Part shown: piece by piece, positions 1 to 13,300 of the stretch
Numbering within the stretch: position 1 is the stretch's first letter
Layout of the letters: every line of letters begins with the position of its first letter
Source of the DNA: Trichoplax sp. H2
Lineage: Eukaryota > Placozoa > Uniplacotomia > Trichoplacea
DNA: 64,000 bases
Direction of reading: 5' to 3'
NCBI GenBank assembly: GCA_003344405.1
Contig: NOWV01000263.1
Coordinates: 17,005-81,004 of the forward strand
Notes under the pieces: model-generated
The model's input: the letters and a program-made list of their open reading frames with translations, nothing else
Told to the model about the DNA's origin: nothing
Database searches by the model: none
Program-made: the position numbers and the translations under genes

Positions 1-659
1 ATTTTAAAGATACATATCGAATGTTATCAACGATGATGAGGGCTTTGTTATTAAAATTGATGAAGGGACTAGATCAATTTATGTTTTGTCGTTAGTTACC
101 GAATTAATTATTGATGGCAGATAGTTCTGTGCTCAGATGATTTTATTAAAATTATAAAATATTAATATGCAGTATTTGCAAAGCATGCCACATCAGAAAT
201 AATGCGACGCAATACCTTAGTCAAAATTTTCTTACTGTTGATCTATCATAGACTGGGTGTAATCGATGGTATTCAAGTTACTATCTCGCTTGTTTAGTCA
301 CGCTAGACGCGTATGGAATTTACAATGGAATATAAGAAGTTAGATATATAGGATTTTGGCTATGATATGTGAAATAAATTGCCTGTATTCCTAAAAGTAT
401 ACAGATAAGTTACCAGCAGTAAGTATCAAGAATAATCATTAAAGTCGAGATGAATAACAATATATTAAAATTGAAAATGTCGTTTTCTACAAGATATAAA
501 TCGATTTTAGGAACGTTAATGATAGTTTATTCGTATTAGTTAATTTAATGCGTTACACGCAGAATTAAGGATAGACTTTGCTGCTTATTAGCAGACATAG
601 CCGCGGTTGAGATCGACGATATTCAAACTAATTTCAGCGTTCATTGGAAATGATCATGG

Positions 660-1270
660 AATTTCGCAATGGCAATCAATAGTAGTAGATATGCCGATGG
701 CAGTGTTACATAATGGATCATATTCATGTTCCGTTTGTCAATCGTTTCTTAAGGCAACAGCACCAGATATGCCGATGGTAATGTTGCACAATATTCCAAC
801 TCCATTTATATATTTGTCTCTTAACTCAATCGTGGCAGACATGTCGATGATTGTACTGCGTAGTACATAATATTTAAGCTACTTTTATTCCTTGTTTCTA
901 AACTGCATTAGACATGCGATAATAGTATTTAAAAGGACATGATTTTCAAGCTACTTTTACTAGTTGCCTCTTAACTTAACAGTAGTCGACATGCCGAGAC
1001 CAGTATTACATCGTGCCTAATATTCAAGTTGCTTTTACTACTCCTTTCTTAACTCAACAGTAGTAGACATACCGATGGCCGTATTACAAAATATTCAAGT
1101 TACATTTTATGATTCCTCTTTGATTCAATGGTAGATGACATGCCGATATCCCTATTGCATAGTATTCAATTTTTTTGGTACTTGTCTCTTCACTCAATAG
1201 GCTTGCTGTAGTCTTTACAACTCTTGCCGAGCTAGTCAACATGCCAGTTATTAATCATATTCAAGTTATG
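660..1270. repeat. degenerate tandem repeat, unit about 71-79 bp
   Basis: About eight diverged copies can be followed by the recurring core GACATGCCGATGGCAGT, seen near 687, 766, 837, 910, 988, 1066, 1137 and 1238. Between cores recurs a stretch like TAATATTCAAGTTACTTTTA followed by CTCTTAACTCAA. Copies differ by many substitutions and small indels, so the array is old. Confidence 0.75.
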
Positions 1271-2274
1271 TCTATATTATCTCATCATTTAGGTAAAAGC
1301 TATCTTTGCCACTTTTGGGATTGCTGGTGAAGCAGTACTCATGCTAGTTAGAGCAAGAGTTACTTTTAACTGCATCGATGGCGGTACAAGATGCAGTGTA
1401 ATACCTTACTGTAGTACAGCATGCTAGCCGAGAAGATTCCGCTAGCCATACGTTTCTGCCAACAGCCATACTGTTATGGTAATACAGAAATTAAAAGAAA
1501 AGTACAAGAATGCATCATTATGCTGTATTTGCAGTTCTAATAAATATGGGAAATTTTTGTTTGTTTTGCTGGCAAACCAGTATCGTCTTGTCTCATGGTC
1601 AGCAGCGCTAAGCATCAATACACAGTGATTTACAAACTTTTAAAATGAATGATGATAACGTGCTGAGTGCTTTGCGTAGTATTTACTAATTATGCCATTA
1701 GAGTGCAATCATGGAGCAGTACATCAAAATAAGCTATAAAAGATATCTTCCACTTGATGTACCTATTGTAACTTATATTGCTCTACACAGTAGTTGTATT
1801 TTAATCAGCGACGAGCATTTCCTTGCTACTTGCTAACAAGGCGATGGATATGACCTGATAAAATAAAGCAGTGGTACAGCCTATCCATAAAATCAATTCC
1901 AAGTAGACATACTGTAGAATAGTAGTCATGAAGATCTGTATCAGGAGATGATTGATTTTTACTCTTTAGAATCAGCAATCTACAATAGCATCGGGATCGA
2001 ATGCATACTTGGACTTTATCCTTTATTCAAAATAAGTTGTGCGATATGATAATAATCCTGAAAGCGGCAGAGCGGATACTGGCTAATTACTCGTAGAATT
2101 AATGATTACTGTACACGAAACAACTTAGTTGAAATCGATCAAGATGTTAAGCTGACAAATAAAGCTACTACCGCTATCATTTCCTAGTCAATGTTGAACA
2201 GTCCAATCTTTAAAATGCGTTTCGATCCAACCTATTTAAGCTGTCATCAATAGGCTATCGAACGTCCAATCTAT

Positions 2275-2560
2275 GCCAATGATAATTATAATTTAAGAGC
2301 TGTATTTGATTACGCTAAGGATTGCAAATACGCCAGACTGAGGCAGAGGAATAGCCATGACAGCTGCATGTGGATGATAGGGTAATACCTGCGGAGTGAT
2401 CTAGCTTTAGCAGCCATCAAGAGGCTCTAGAATATCTGAATCATGCCCATGATCATTTAAGAGCTGAGCTTGATACTGCTAGCTTACTATAAATATGGCA
2501 GAGTCAGTTCGAGAAATAGCCATGGCTGTACCATGTGGATGATCGAGTATTAATTATGCC
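2275..2560. repeat. two diverged direct copies, about 165 bp apart
   Basis: The motif AATAGCCATG followed by CATGTGGATGAT appears near 2350-2380 and again near 2515-2545. Each is preceded by a TTTAAGAGCTG tract (near 2293 and 2457). The arrangement points to one local duplication upstream of the Rab gene. No coding signal is present. Confidence 0.6.
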
Positions 2561-2842
2561 TACACTGCACTGTTTAGACAGCACGATGGGTGGGTGGAAT
2601 GAGAAAAAACCATTTTGCTAAAAGCTTCTTTCTGTATAAAGCCTGCAATCTGTTGGGCTGTTTGCTACCATGCTTTTGCTACTAATCCACTACGCGCAAA
2701 CGCCGCAACGAAGCAATACCTAACAGACAGACTGAAAAGACCTGACCAATAATTCATACTCTATAGAATCCAAGAAACAACTATACGACAAGGAAAGTAG
2801 CAGCAAGGCGAATTTTTGGTCAGTCTATCTCCATCGTTCACC

Positions 2843-5800
2843 ATGCCGCAGCCATTAGAGACTTTTGACCATAATTATAAAGTATTAATAGTTGGTGATA
2901 GTGGCGTTGGTAAAACGTGCGTCCTCTTAAGGTTTAAAGACAATGATTTTCAGTCAACGCTTTTAAGCACCATAGGTAAGTCTTGTGATTATTCTTATTA
3001 GCAATCTATTCTAGGCTGATTAATTGATAGGACATACTAATGTAAATGATACAGTGATTGCCATCCATTACGTTCATGATGAGTGCCAATCGAGTGGAAA
3101 ATGGACTCTGTAACATTCATTAATTAATTATAGATCGTCTAGTATCACATTTGTTGATCGTGATCAATGGCGAGTAGTGTATGGATGTTGTATCCAAGTT
3201 TCCATCACCGGTTATAAAGTAAAGGAATAGCAACACGTTGTAGCTCATCTTGTCAATCATCGCTCTCGATCATAATCCTTAGCAACTCAATAGAGTTGTC
3301 CATTAAGAGCAATAGAGTATGAGATTGCCTTCAAAATTCATCGGTAGAGTGTAGATTCTACTGTAGAACCACTGTCTACATTACCTTGATGATCATCATT
3401 ATTGCAATGGATAGAAATGATTATTCGGCTACTGATGAATTTACATAGTAACATGTCCAATTCTTGACAGTGCTGTCCATATCGTATCATGGCTAAATTT
3501 TGCAATCGCTAGAAATGGATTTGACACCAGTTCAACTGGCAATTACTATGCTTTATTTGGCATTAACCATCCGATAGCGATGTCCACGATTAGAGCAATA
3601 CCTTATAAAAGCTATTCCTATCACGATAATAACGGATTGCAATCGATCTGATGATGTCATTTTATATAGTATCGAAGTACTGGCTATTGGATGGCGTAGG
3701 ACTTTTACGATTACGATTAGAACTCATTCCAGTTGATGTGAATTCAATTATTTAACACTAGTATGACCAGTGGCGATTGCTTGATATGGTATTGATCGTC
3801 AGATGTCGATTTCTGCCACTGTTGATGATTATGATAATAATTCATTCTCATCGATATGAATTATTTGGTATGGTATTGAGTATCCCATGTCGATTGCGAG
3901 GATAACTTATTCCAATCGATATGAATTACTGGACGCTAGTTAGTCATGATTATTAGTCATGGTATTGGCTATCCGATTTCTTCGACTGCTAGTAATAACT
4001 CATTCCAATCGACAGGCATCAAGGATACTAGTTAGTGATGTGATTGGGATAGGGTATTGATCATCCGATATTGATTTATATAGTGGTAATCACTCATTCA
4101 AATCGATATGATCTCTTTGACACTAGTTAGTCTGCTAGTGATGATTCTATAGGGTATATATTTTAGAGGATGCAAAGGTCATATGAATGGTCCCCAAATG
4201 TTTACCATCAACACTGAATCGTTCCGATAATAATTTTACTACTGGAGCATGAATTATTTCACATAGTATTGATCATCCGATGCCGACTTTGATGACTACT
4301 ACCTACATATACCGTATAATGGATAGCCATCGATCGATGAATTTTCCAAATCTGTTGGATCCATCATTCTTATTTGTCACGGTTTTAATCCTCATCCGAT
4401 GTCGATTTCTATCACTACGGCAATCGGACTAATGACTAGTAGCAATCGGTATGAAATAGTTGACACTAGTTAGACTAGTGGTAAATATTATTTTGACTGC
4501 TGCAAATACCGTATAATGGATAGCCATCGATGGATGTATTTTCGACATCCGTTTGATCCATCATTCTTATTTGATATGGTTTTGATCATCCAATATCGAT
4601 TTCTACCTCTGCGGCAATTAGCCTAATGACTAGTGACAATCGATATGAAATAGTTGACACTAGTTAGACGATTGGTAATTATATATTTATATTTTGACTA
4701 CTGACTGTAATACTGTATAATGGATAGCCATCGATCGATAAATTTTCCACATCCGTTTGATTCATTAGTCTTACTTGACATGATTTTAATTATCAGATGT
4801 CCATTTCTACTACTGCGGCAATGAGACTAAGGACTAGTGGCAATCGATATGAAATAGTAACGCACACGAGTTAGACGATTGGTAGTTATTTTCATTATAC
4901 CTACTGCATTATCGTATAATAGAAAAGCATCGATCGAGGATTTTTCAACATCCGTTTGATTCATCATTCTTATTTGACATGGTTTTAATCATCAGATGTT
5001 GATTTTTACCAATACAGCAATGAGACTAGTAACTAGTAGCAATCGATACGAAATGGTTGATACTAGGTAGACTAGTGGCAATTAATTATTTTATATGGTA
5101 TTGGTGATCCCATGTCGATTTTTAGGACGACTGATTGCTATCGATATGTAATTGACACCGGTTTGATTCATGATGATTATATATAATTATTTTATTGGGT
5201 ATTGACGTACGGGTAGCCGGTTTTATCATTACCAATAAAATTGCAGTCGATATCAAATCTTTGGCGCTAGTTGGACTTGTAATGATTAATTATTTACATC
5301 GATAGTATTGGCCATCACATGTCGAGTTTTACATCGACAGTAATAAACGGATTGCTATCGACATGCATTATTTAACGCTAATTTGACTATTGATGATTAT
5401 TTTCCATCGATAGTAATAGCGGATAGCTATCGACCTGAATTATTTGACGCTAGTTTGATTAGTGATGATGTTTTTAAATCGAAACTATTGCCTATCAGCT
5501 ATCGATTTTTACCACTACTGTAATAACTGATTGCTAATGACTTTACGGTAATTATTTTGACGTTTGACTAATGATGCTTATTTTACATCGATAATATTGC
5601 CATCAGATGTCGATTTTTACCACTGCTATAATACCTGATTGCTATCGTGATGAATTGATTAGTTTAAATACTGTACATATTCGTATACTCGTATTTATTT
5701 AACTTTGATCCAGTGTCAGTTTTCACCATGACTGTAATAACTGGCAGCTATCGAAAGGGGTGAATGAACAGTTGCATACTAAACATGCACTTTCCGCTGC

Positions 5801-8030
5801 ACGCTAGACTGCATAGTCAATTAGTAACTGCTGTGGATTTTAATCAATTCGATATGCCGGGCTATCTTTTAAAGATAACGTAGAGAGAATTACTTCCTAA
5901 TGAATAGCCTGAAAATAACATACAGGAACATTGATGAAAGTATTCTAAAAATGTAATTACGCTCTTAATTTATAAACGATGGAATGGCTATTATTCTATG
6001 AAAATTGTACAGTACTTCTTGATAGAAAATTCACTCTCGGTATTGTTATTCATTTATAGTTATAGAGTTATGATATATCTTGGTTATAATTGACATAGTG
6101 CTTATGGTTAAGGAAATGTTTCATTATATCTTTGAAATACGTAATAATTTTCATCATAAACCTCTCCACAAATTTTTTTAGTAAAAATAATTTGACAATA
6201 TAATAAGTTTATAACATGGATTTATTGAAGCAGAGTTGTCCCTAAATTGAGTGACTAAATTCTGCGTAACATGGACCAAATGTGATACAAAAAATAAATC
6301 TGTTGCATTTTTATTTTATTTTTTGTATCTAGCAAGACATTTTAAAATACGGGTAATTTGTATAAAATGAATCAGCCTAACTTCGTTAATGATACACTAC
6401 CGATGCTGAACAATATGCATACTGTAAACCTAGGATAAGTTAACAAACTGAATAATGACTTATCGTGGATATTATTTGTAATGTCCGCATAAATATTGAA
6501 CCTGTTTAATTGCATTGGCCATTATCCAAGATACGGCCATAATTACTTTCAACGAATTATTTACCATCTGTAGGTATTGATCTAGTCAACAAACAAGTCG
6601 TCGTTGATGATAAGAAAATTATGTTACAGATATGGTAAGATTTTGATTTCTTGTTGAATCTCGTTTTTCATATTAATAACTCGTATTCGATGGTGTTAAA
6701 GAATTTGATCAGATCGTATCCGTACTGTGTTACTATAAATTTACTCTGTAGGGATACTGCCGGTCAAGAAAGGTACAAAACTCTTACTAAAGCTTTCTAT
6801 CGTGGTACTTCGGTAAGGAAAGAATATCATTATAATCAATCACGCAGCTAATGAAAGTAATTTCAATCAAGAATATGCTATAGTGACCAAAAATTTCGCT
6901 AAGTATCTGAATGTAAAATTTCTCTTAGGGCATACTACTTGTTTATGATATTACAAAGAAGAAGTCATTTGATAATATCCGTTACTGGATGAAATGTATT
7001 GCTGATGTTAGTATATGTGATAAAAATTTTGTTAACAATTATTCTAAATAAAATTGACGGTATTCTTGAGTACGGAATAGGCTGATAAAGATACGCTTAT
7101 CAAAATATGAATAAATTGCCTAACGTAGTATAAACTCTAACTTTGAAGTGTTATAAGATCTTATTTAATGCTAAATACTGAAACAGTGTCTTAATTCTTT
7201 ATCATTGTTTTAGTGTTACGATGGCGATTTAGAAAATGCACCGATACTCTTTATAGTTGGTAACAAGAATGATTTACCCAGAGAACGGAAAATCAAATAC
7301 GATGATGGACAATTAGTGAGTAATCCGCACATCAATTTCAATTACAGCTAACCAACCTATAGCAATTTTCTTATTGATATATTCACATAAACACCTTTTA
7401 CTGAAATTAATAACGAAGCTCATCAGAATTTTACCTTTATAACCCTTAATATGCTCAGTAAGAAAAAAATATTGACTCTGTTCTATTAATAAATTTTTAC
7501 AGTTAGCTATAAAATACAGTGTCAAGTTCTTTGAAACAAGCGCTTACACAAACTGCAATGTCAACGATGTAAGTCTTTTGATCTATGTAATCATAATCTA
7601 ATAACTGTAAAATAGTCTTGTCTTACGCTTACTTACTTAAACTAGTCTTAAAAATGACAGTGCAATGTGTTTGTTTAAAGTTAATGGCCATTAAACAAAT
7701 ATTGATGATTATTATTAGGTATTTTACAGGCTGGCGGAAGATATGTATTATAATGTAAGTTCATGGCAGTGCAATCAAATTACGGCTTTATATTAATGCT
7801 ATAACATTTAACATATCTTCGTTCATTCTCATTATTTTAAAGATATAATAATATCGAATTATATAATTTATAGTAGCGTTGGTAAATTATAAAATTTATA
7901 AATCTTTGTGTTGTTTTAGTCAACTGGTAAAAGACACGTAACAGGTCCTGTGTTTAATGGCACTATCAAAGTTGATAGGAAAAAATCGACTCAAAGGAAA
8001 GAAAGTGACGGTGGACATAGTTGTTGTTAG
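2843..8030 (+). CDS. Rab-family small GTPase A (Rab8/10/13-like), 8 exons
   Basis: Small GTPase that would recruit effectors to a membrane compartment in its GTP form. Exons: 2843-2975, 6574-6634, 6752-6812, 6929-7006, 7214-7315, 7503-7568, 7719-7754, 7920-8030, all with GT-AG introns; they total 648 nt and encode 215 residues. Visible motifs: P-loop GDSGVGKT (18-25), STIGID in switch I, WDTAGQE (65-71), NKND (128-131), ETSA-type TSA (157-159), and a terminal CC (214-215) for double geranylgeranylation. The ATG at 2843 is in the usual place about 15 codons before the P-loop. STIGID and [19 protein letters not shown] resemble the Rab8/10/13/35 exocytic group, but the hypervariable tail does not let me name an orthologue. 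Intron 1 is 3.6 kb and repeat-filled. The GTPase call is secure; the subfamily is tentative. Confidence 0.93.
3400..5700. repeat. repeat array in Rab A intron 1, with approx. 200-bp higher-order unit
   Basis: The large first intron consists mostly of diverged copies of a block containing GCAATCGATATGAA, TTGACACTAGTTAGAC and ATCCGATGTCGATTT. In the centre (about 4290-5090) these form a longer unit of roughly 200 bp, marked by CCGTATAATGGATAGCCATC near 4312, 4508, 4712 (variant) and 4911 (variant). The copies outside this core are shorter (roughly 100-130 bp) and more decayed. No coding potential is seen. Confidence 0.75.
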
Positions 8031-10329
8031 CCTCGAGTTATTTCAAAGTAATTTAACATATCCCTGAATTATCAATATTGAATAGTAGATTTCACGACAA
8101 TTTGCACATCATGAAGTACATTTACTATATGAAATTGAAACGGTATAGTGTACATTACATTATGTGCATTATACTATGGAGATGCATGTATATATAGCGG
8201 TAATACAAGAGCAGAATAAACTCAAATGCCATACTCTGTATAGAACTACTTTTTATAATCTATTTTGTTTATTAATCCTTGTGGCAAGTGCTAACAGTAG
8301 TATACTTTCCGTGACGAATCTCACAAGGTTTTGATATTTCAATGATAACTTATTGTTACATAAATCGCTTTTTACGTATTATGATTCTAGAAGGTATACG
8401 GATATTTTAAAACGGCCTATAAGGATAAGTTGTTATAGCAAGTGATTCTAGTAAAATCATGATTTGATCTAAATACAGTTTTGAGATACGAGTGGTATCA
8501 GTGACAAGCAAACGTTGGGTATCACTGTATTTATGTCTTATGATTAATTCGTAAAGCCGGACATAATTTCTCGTCTGGTATTAACCATATAATTATTTTA
8601 ACTTTCAAGTTATTTAATAAGCTGCAGTTCTATAAGAAGATAAATCATATCAAAGGTATTTCTAGTATTATATTAACGGATCTAGTTTATTTATTAAGCA
8701 GTAATATTTCGACTTAAAACCATATATAACGGAAGTGATAAAAAATAACAAATGTATTAGCGATAGAATCAGTTTTAACCTATGTATTAATAACTTCATA
8801 ACCAGAGTTGTTTTATTTTGACCATATTATTTGATTGATAAATGCTACAAAGATAAAATTCAGTAACCAACTTGTATAAGAATTTGTATCAAAATGTATC
8901 ATTAAGCATCGCAATAAATTGGTAGTAATGTTTGGAACTTGAAATACATTAAGCTGTTAATTGTTGCAAAATTGTTATACAGATATATATCTTAAGAAAT
9001 AGAATACGTATTTTATAAACTTCAAGGTAATGACAATAAATTTGCTAAAGTTAACCAAGTGAGATATTGCCAACAACTATAATTTGTTTTTCATATTAGT
9101 GGTGCAGATGTTATACGCGTAAATATCGCTAGCTAAATTATAAGCTAACACACGGGTCAGGCCAACTTATTCTAGAGCAAAAATATAGTCTCTCGTTGCC
9201 CCCTTCGCTGAACCTGAAGTTCAAAATATTGATTATGAATAAGTTCGAAACTATTTATTATAATTATGGGAAATGATCTGTAAGATAGAAACCTAACTAT
9301 CAGTTTGCTCATTACAATGCTAGCGTAAAGAATCTGAACGTGTTGTGCAGGATAAATATCTCCATTCAGTCATTACCTTAAGTCAACAATCTATTCGATT
9401 TTGATGAAATCTTGGATCATATCCCAGTTACTACTTGTTCAAGTTTTCGCGAAATTAGATTTAAGAAGAGGGTCTAAAGTACTTTACTGCCAATAATGAA
9501 CGGGAATTTATTCAAAATCTTAGCCATATTAGGATTTTAACTGTATATATATCTCACTAATTTATTTTCTAATCGAGTTTTAAAACAAATTTATGGCCTC
9601 CACAACTTAATTTACGGGAAGCTAACAACCGCAACACAATAAACCTTTTAAATTATTCTGACATCTCGAAAATATTTCTGCATAATCTAATTCTACCTTA
9701 CTATAAATATGACAGCGATTCAATTAATTTAGAATTAAGCACAACCTAAACAAGTCATGCGAAATTGAAGGCATATGAATCTTGTTACTGCCAGATATTA
9801 CCATTGTACATAGTACGAAATCAACACTAGTTAAAATGAGTAGGTTTAAAATTCAATCGGATAAACTATGCAAAAAATATCCCATAAGAATATAACACGT
9901 GATTTTAAAAATTATAAATTTACATTATTAAGCTCCGTTGAAGAGTTATAAATATTATGTAGTCGCTACCTCATGCTATAATAGCAATTTAATAGACATA
10001 CGGTCAGGGTATCAGTAACAACTTCAAAATGGAACTTCATGTTAAACATGAAAGTACGTAAACTCATATAATTTGGATTACGATACACTATATACATGTG
10101 TTGAAAGATGATATCATCACAAAAAATGATTCTTTTTCTTAATTAAAGGTTGCTGATTCTTTCTAGAAATTAGTTCACATTGCCACAACAGCCAATATTG
10201 TACCGATTAACTGTAAATACCAGTACACCTTTATAGTAATTAGAATACGTTAAAATTACGATAGCTCTTCTATTGTAATAACTGCTATCTCTATATACAG
10301 ATACATGGACTCTTTCTCCAAACATAGCC
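8031..10329. other. convergent spacer between Rab A and Rab B
   Basis: AT-rich 3' spacer between two genes pointing at each other. An AATAAA at about 8215 could serve as the poly(A) signal of Rab A. I see no further exon, RNA gene or clear repeat here, and none of the CTGTACAG palindromes found elsewhere. Confidence 0.55.
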
Positions 10330-13300
10330 TCAACAAGAGCATGAATTTGCTTCTTTCGAGTCATTCGTAACAGAATTTAATCGGCTAGATCCATCGATTT
10401 TATCGTTGCTATTTGATAATCCATCGATTACATGCTTATTACCAAGAGAATATTCCCTTGCTATCGCGAAGCAAACTTCTAAGAAAATTTCTGATATGCC
10501 TGCGAAACGACATCGGAAAATAAGCTATCAGATTTAGTATATGTTATTACACCTCTATTTCTTAATAAGATTCCTAGCTTTACCTTCGCCGGTAGCTGCA
10601 GAAGTTTCCATATATATGGCTGAATTATCATGGGCTAGTTCCAATCCATCTTCTTTACTGACAACCCGTTGATCAGCTAAATCAGATTTGTTTCCAACAA
10701 TGCCTAAAACTATTTGACGAACCCATAATTATCAGTTCAGTAAAAATAACTTGTACATTATCATTTAAATTAATTTGAAAACTTACTCAAGGATTTATCA
10801 GACGTGTTTTTATGCAATTCTTTAGGTGATAAAATTAGAGGTAGTGTTTAGTTGATCACTTTTAAAGCATAAGTCACTTTAGATTTATTTTTGCAGCATA
10901 GGTTTATACTGCAAATATAAGTATATGCCTGTTTGCGATAGTGTTAGCATTATATTAGCAATACCTTCAATCCATCCTTTGGTAGCTTCAAAAGTACTAG
11001 AGTCAGTAATATCATAAACAATTATCGCCGCTTGTGCTTTGCGATAGTAGAGTGGCGTCTATTGAAATAAACGATATATCAAATTATAGGCAGGTCAGCA
11101 ACTATGATGAGAAAGGGTGTCAGAGAAATTTTAGACATAAATGTGACTATACAAAGCTACTCATGCACTATATTTTTTGCGTTAAAATTCTTACCATAGA
11201 TCTAAACCTAAACGTGGAAAAAAAGTATGCAGTTAGGTATGAGAAATGAAATTGTTATCATACTAGTAGTTATGTTACCTTTCTTGTCCAGCAGTATCCC
11301 AAATTTGTAAATGAAATTTGATGTTGTCAACGTGTCTGCAATTTACAAACATTGAACAAATTACTTTAACGAATCTACAATTTAAAAGTAGTTCGTATTA
11401 TTGTGATCAGTTAAGAAACTACTACAGCGATGTAGCTTGTTGCGATCAGTCTTTTACTTTGGTCAAAGCCAATACACATCTAATTCTTTTCTGGTATTAG
11501 ATTCAATTATTAGTGTTGTAGGAATTTCAATTCTATTTACTGTGAATGCATATTCAGTATACAGTATACACCTATCTAATGGATGAATATTTGCTACAGG
11601 CTGATCTTAAAAATGTTATCGGATCTAGTTGAAACTAAACAATTCAATATATCTGTGAAAAAGGATAGTATTATATTTGACTTACACAATATTTGTAAAA
11701 AAGGATGCTCCGATTGTGGAATTACAGGCTAAAGGATTCCTTCGTTTCAGGTAGCGCAGAACGATCGAGCTTTTCCCGACATCTTTTTTGAAAAAGATTT
11801 CATGTACAGTTAAATCAACTATTCATGTCATATGTTAATAACACTGGACTCTTTGGCATGCTATGTACAGTAAACCTACATCTCTACAGATACTACCACT
11901 AAGTGAACTATTGCTGCCTTCAGCCTGCAAACCTTTCATAATTACAATCGACTACTCTATACGTATAAAAAATAATATATGCCTGCATATATAAGTGATG
12001 TAGTAATCTAGATATTTAGGGCAATACTGCATTACTTCTAATTGAGTGAATACTGGTTGGTATACTATGGTTGAAATAATAATGGCATTCTTCAAAACTA
12101 TCATTTTTACGTCATCGAGAGGACGATAATTTTATTTAGCTGAGTTATTCTATCGCACTACATTGTCTGTCCTTTCAATTTTGTTTATATTGGCAATCTT
12201 GCAGGTTACGTGTATCGATGTACGGCGATAATTTCCATATGTGGCATAAAATACTGCGATCTCAATACTGTACTATATGATGATGATTTTTATCCAAAGT
12301 GGTAGCAAAGTAGTTTGCATACATTGCTGTACTAAATGATGATGATTTTCATCCAAACTGGTAGCAAAGTAGCTTGATACGTATTGCTGTACTATATGAT
12401 GATAATTTTATCCAAACTGGTTTAGCAAAGTAGTTTGCATACATTGTTCTTCCTATTTCGCTTGTACAGGGCATAAAATACTATAATATCTGGTGATAAT
12501 TTCCATGCAAACCGGTAGCTAAGCAGATGTAATAAATTCTACATGGCTAGGAAATGGAAGCGACAACATTACACTGTCTTACTCATGTTGATCTCAATCA
12601 TAGGTGCAAATATTGACATGATTGCGACGCTGTACCACCATGATAACAATACAGTGATAAAAATGGATCAATAAATTGACCGTCTGCTTATGGTTTGAAG
12701 GGATTTCAAGCATTCGCTGTCATCGTAAAATTTGATGTAAAGGCAGTAGTGATTATTAGCTGTATGTGAGGTTCTTTCAAGCAAGCATCATTTTTTTTTT
12801 GGATCACGTCATCATCAATGTTTGTTTTTACATATACTATTACGAAGCCTTGTATAGCAAGAATAGCTTCAAAATCTTGGCAGTAAGCATCGTATTCCAA
12901 TCTAGCATATTCGCAAGCATTCATCTAGTATTGATCCTTTTCATTCAATCCTTCTTAATCAGTGTTAATGGGATTGTTATGTTAAATTAGAATCGGCTTT
13001 TGACATGTTCTATTATCGAATTCCTAAACATTTGACTTAGAATTGATTATACGCCCATGGTTCTACTGTCAGATCACCGAATTTATGTAAAAAAGAACTT
13101 GTCCATATAGTACAGTACGGCGATGTCAGCACTCAGCAGGACATCAATAAGATACTATTCACCAAATTTATGTGAATATAGAAGATGCTAGTAAGTTTTG
13201 TGTATCTTTCATCAGCATTTCTCTTTGCCGTAGAAACGCAGTTCATGTACCCGTACGAGGCATAACTTCAATTAAGCAGTCAAAATGAACCAAAAATCTT

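Larger units (their letters stand above)
1..2842. other. 5' flank of Rab gene A, no gene seen
   Basis: I see no exon with splice sites and family similarity here. The longest open frame (about 610-870) lies inside a degenerate tandem repeat and is not credible as a gene. The stretch holds two repeat families, listed separately, and presumably the promoter and 5' UTR of the Rab gene that begins at 2843. I did not recognise a TATA box or other core promoter element. Confidence 0.6.

Noticed and set aside
2275-2560. Possible small exons with CATGTGGATGAT repeats
   Set aside because: Direct repeat without consistent reading frame or splice sites.
12706-12990. 72- and 74-codon frames on opposite strands
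   Set aside because: They overlap each other inside the Rab B intron, show no similarity and have no splice context.
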